This document shows positions 62,708 to 64,000 of a DNA stretch of 64,000 nucleotides, one piece after another. Numbering within the stretch: position 1 is the stretch's first letter; the number at the start of each line of letters is the position of its first letter. The notes under the pieces were generated by a model. The model saw only the letters and a program-made list of their open reading frames with translations. It made no database searches and was not told the DNA's origin. This stretch comes from Bordetella parapertussis (lineage in GTDB: Bacteria > Pseudomonadota > Gammaproteobacteria > Burkholderiales > JACQAP01), in NCBI GenBank assembly GCA_945900965.1, contig CAMDKM010000001.1, positions 1 through 64,000 of the forward strand, written 5' to 3'. Both the position numbers and the translations under genes were made by a program.

Positions 62708-63034
62708 TTAGTTGGGCCTGTTACCAGCTACCGGAAACGGCCATGCGGCCGGCTCGGTCATCGGTTTCGGCGCCGCTGGGGCCGCCATTGCTGGCTTTGC
62801 CGCTGGCTTCGCTTTCACTTTCTTCTTGGCCTTGGCCTTTTTTGCCTTTTTCTTGGCAGGCTTTTTGGCCTTTTTCTTGGCGGCCTTTTTCTTGGCCGCG
62901 CGTTTAGCAGGCCGCTTGGCCGCTTTTTTCGCGAGCTTTTTCGCAGCCTTCTTTTTCGCAGGCTTTTTAGCGGCCTTTTTCTTGCCGGTGGACTTCTTGG
63001 TGGTCTTCTTTGCAGCTTTCTTCTTTGCAGCCAT
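62708..63034 (-). CDS. histone H1-like lysine/alanine-rich DNA-binding protein
   Basis: 108 residues, a long run of KKAA/KKPA repeats (AAKKKAAKKTTKKSTGKKKA) followed by an Ala/Pro tail. It resembles the HctB, AlgP and Bordetella BpH1-like proteins that compact DNA. AGGAG precedes the ATG. Internal repeats make its length prone to vary. Confidence 0.85.
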   Translation of the reverse strand: MAAKKKAAKKTTKKSTGKKKAAKKPAKKKAAKKLAKKAAKRPAKRAAKKKAAKKKAKKPAKKKAKKAKAKKKVKAKPAAKPAMAAPAAPKPMTEPAAWPFPVAGNRPN

Positions 63035-63044
63035 TTCTATTCTC

Positions 63045-63299
63045 CTAATGAGAGTTGAACAAAGGTACTACCGGCCCTTCCGGGGGAATCCCGTCCGGTG
63101 CCGACTGCGGGCAGCCGCTCGCGCGCCATACAGGCCGACGATCGGACACCATCAGTGCGTTGCCGCGGGGCGCCAAAACCTGGCGCACCGACGGCGAAAA
63201 TTCGTAGAGGGAAGGAGGCATCGGCTGGATACGGGACATTCCCCATATCGGCCAAGGATCAGAAACGAAGAGAGACGGAAACCTGGGACCGGGCGTCAT
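63045..63299 (-). CDS. hypothetical small ORF, uncertain
   Basis: 84 codons with ATG at 63299 preceded by GGGAG; sequence MTPGPRFPSLFVSDPWPIWG, then PPSLYEFSPSVRQVLAPRG. Composition is plausible for a protein but there is no family match by eye. Otherwise the 429-bp gap 63035-63463 between the H1-like gene and nrdB shows nothing. Confidence 0.2.
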   Translation of the reverse strand: MTPGPRFPSLFVSDPWPIWGMSRIQPMPPSLYEFSPSVRQVLAPRGNALMVSDRRPVWRASGCPQSAPDGIPPEGPVVPLFNSH

Positions 63300-63463
63300 T
63301 GCTCCCAGCCTGACGCCGCATTGGACTGCCATGCGGCGCGAGTTTCGACGTCAAGTTTGTACCGCTTGTCCGGTTTACCCATTCAATCCTATCAAGTGTG
63401 CCGCCGGCAATTGCACGAAACCCGGCAGCACTCGTAATGCAAAAATCGTTCTCGGGGTCATGC

Positions 63464-64000
63464 TCAATCCCAGTTGAGCGCGCCACCCGTCTGATATTCC
63501 GTCACACGGGTTTCGAAGAAATTCTTTTCCTTCTTCAGGTCTATCATTTCCGACATCCACGGAAACGGATTATTCGCTCCTGCGAACAAAGGATCAAGAC
63601 CAATTTGCTGTGCACGCCGATTTGCGACGAACCGCAGATACTCTTTGAACATCGGCGCATTCAATCCAAGCACACCACGCGGCATTGTATCCTCCGCGTA
63701 GCGATATTCAAGCTCCACGCCTTTCTGAATCAGTGACCGAATCTCGTCGCGAAACGCCGGAGTCCACAAATGCGGATTCTCCATCTTGATCTGGTTGATC
63801 AGATCGATCCCGAAATTGCAATGCATCGACTCGTCGCGCAGGATGTACTGGTACTGTTCGGCGGCGCCAGTCATCTTGTTCTGGCGTCCAAGAGCCAGAA
63901 TCTGGGCAAACCCCACGTAGAAGAACAGGCCTTCCATGATGCAGGCGAAGACGATCAGGCCCTTGAGCAGCTTTTGATCGTCTTCCGGGGTTCCGGTCTT
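63464..64000 (-). CDS. nrdB: ribonucleotide reductase class I subunit beta (partial)
   Basis: The last 178 residues; the gene continues beyond the right edge (upstream codons read [20 protein letters not shown]). [18 protein letters not shown] and [20 protein letters not shown] (Glu and His ligands of the diiron site) and the C-terminus ending GGALNWD identify it. The beta subunit holds the radical cofactor for dNTP synthesis. Confidence 0.95.
   Translation of the reverse strand, partial: KTGTPEDDQKLLKGLIVFACIMEGLFFYVGFAQILALGRQNKMTGAAEQYQYILRDESMHCNFGIDLINQIKMENPHLWTPAFRDEIRSLIQKGVELEYRYAEDTMPRGVLGLNAPMFKEYLRFVANRRAQQIGLDPLFAGANNPFPWMSEMIDLKKEKNFFETRVTEYQTGGALNWD

Noticed and set aside
62712-63437. 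241-aa plus-strand ORF rich in Phe/Ala/Leu
   Set aside because: Translation of the antisense of the Lys/Ala repeats of the H1-like gene.

Overview
The window looks like a chromosome segment of a GC-rich betaproteobacterium (Nitrosomonadales/Burkholderiales-like; the genus cannot be fixed from this sequence). Pointers are a PhaM-type granule protein, DUF3563 and DUF2322 proteins, an HctB/AlgP-like lysine-rich protein, a Pil-Chp chemosensory cluster, YggX, ArgA and ilvB-ilvH in proteobacterial form, and many REP-like intergenic repeats. No tRNA, rRNA, CRISPR array, transposase or integrase was seen.

Layout. 0.1-3.9 kb: a sulfur/persulfide-type stress cluster (CDF transporter diverging from an ArsR-rhodanese regulator, then DsrE-like, metallo-beta-lactamase and MFS genes). 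4.1-14.7 kb: a truncated pterin synthase gene, then a large leftward copper-resistance block (Cu(I) P-type ATPase, membrane protein, RNA-processing-type metallo-beta-lactamase, ICMT-like protein, DUF2933, Met/His-rich protein, SHOCT, cytochrome c, multicopper oxidase, TolC, lipoprotein, Cys/His-rich protein). 14.7-26.3 kb: housekeeping genes (sixA, ppk1, yggX, argA, an SDR, rsmE, an inositol-phosphatase-family gene, ilvB-ilvH, MscS, small proteins, phaM). 26.4-34.2 kb: two paralogous pseudo-receiver Ser/Thr kinases and two paralogous porins around a periplasmic alpha carbonic anhydrase, with degraded LuxR and adenylate-cyclase remnants. 34.2-44.3 kb: a Pil-Chp cluster (pilG-pilH-cheW-pilJ-chpA-cheW-like-cheW), apparently run out into one of the kinases. 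44.8-46.3 kb: a NarL-type two-component pair. 46.4-49.8 kb: sugar-acid catabolism (UxaA family, SDR, FAH). 49.9-54 kb: a secreted protein and beta-barrel pair, dusA and an M14 carboxypeptidase. 54-56.6 kb: a repeat-rich stretch with small genes and a metallopeptidase. 56.6-58.8 kb: a bufferin-type RiPP operon (bufA-bufB-bufC). 59-61.2 kb: otnC and otnK. 61.3-64 kb: small conserved genes, a histone-H1-like gene and the 3' part of nrdB.

The most notable points are: (i) the bufferin (MNIO-modified copper-binding peptide) operon, possibly translationally coupled to an upstream Cys-rich reading frame; (ii) 7-nt tandem arrays of ten units each inside chpA, where a change in unit number would shift the frame; (iii) compound 7-nt/8-nt and inverted 7- or 9-nt periodic arrays in several intergenic gaps; (iv) a three-copy, roughly 190-bp MITE-like repeat, one copy of which abuts a broken reading frame; (v) pseudo-receiver/Ser-Thr-kinase fusion proteins next to the type IV pilus chemosensory system. 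All functional assignments are from motif and family recognition by eye; no database search was run.
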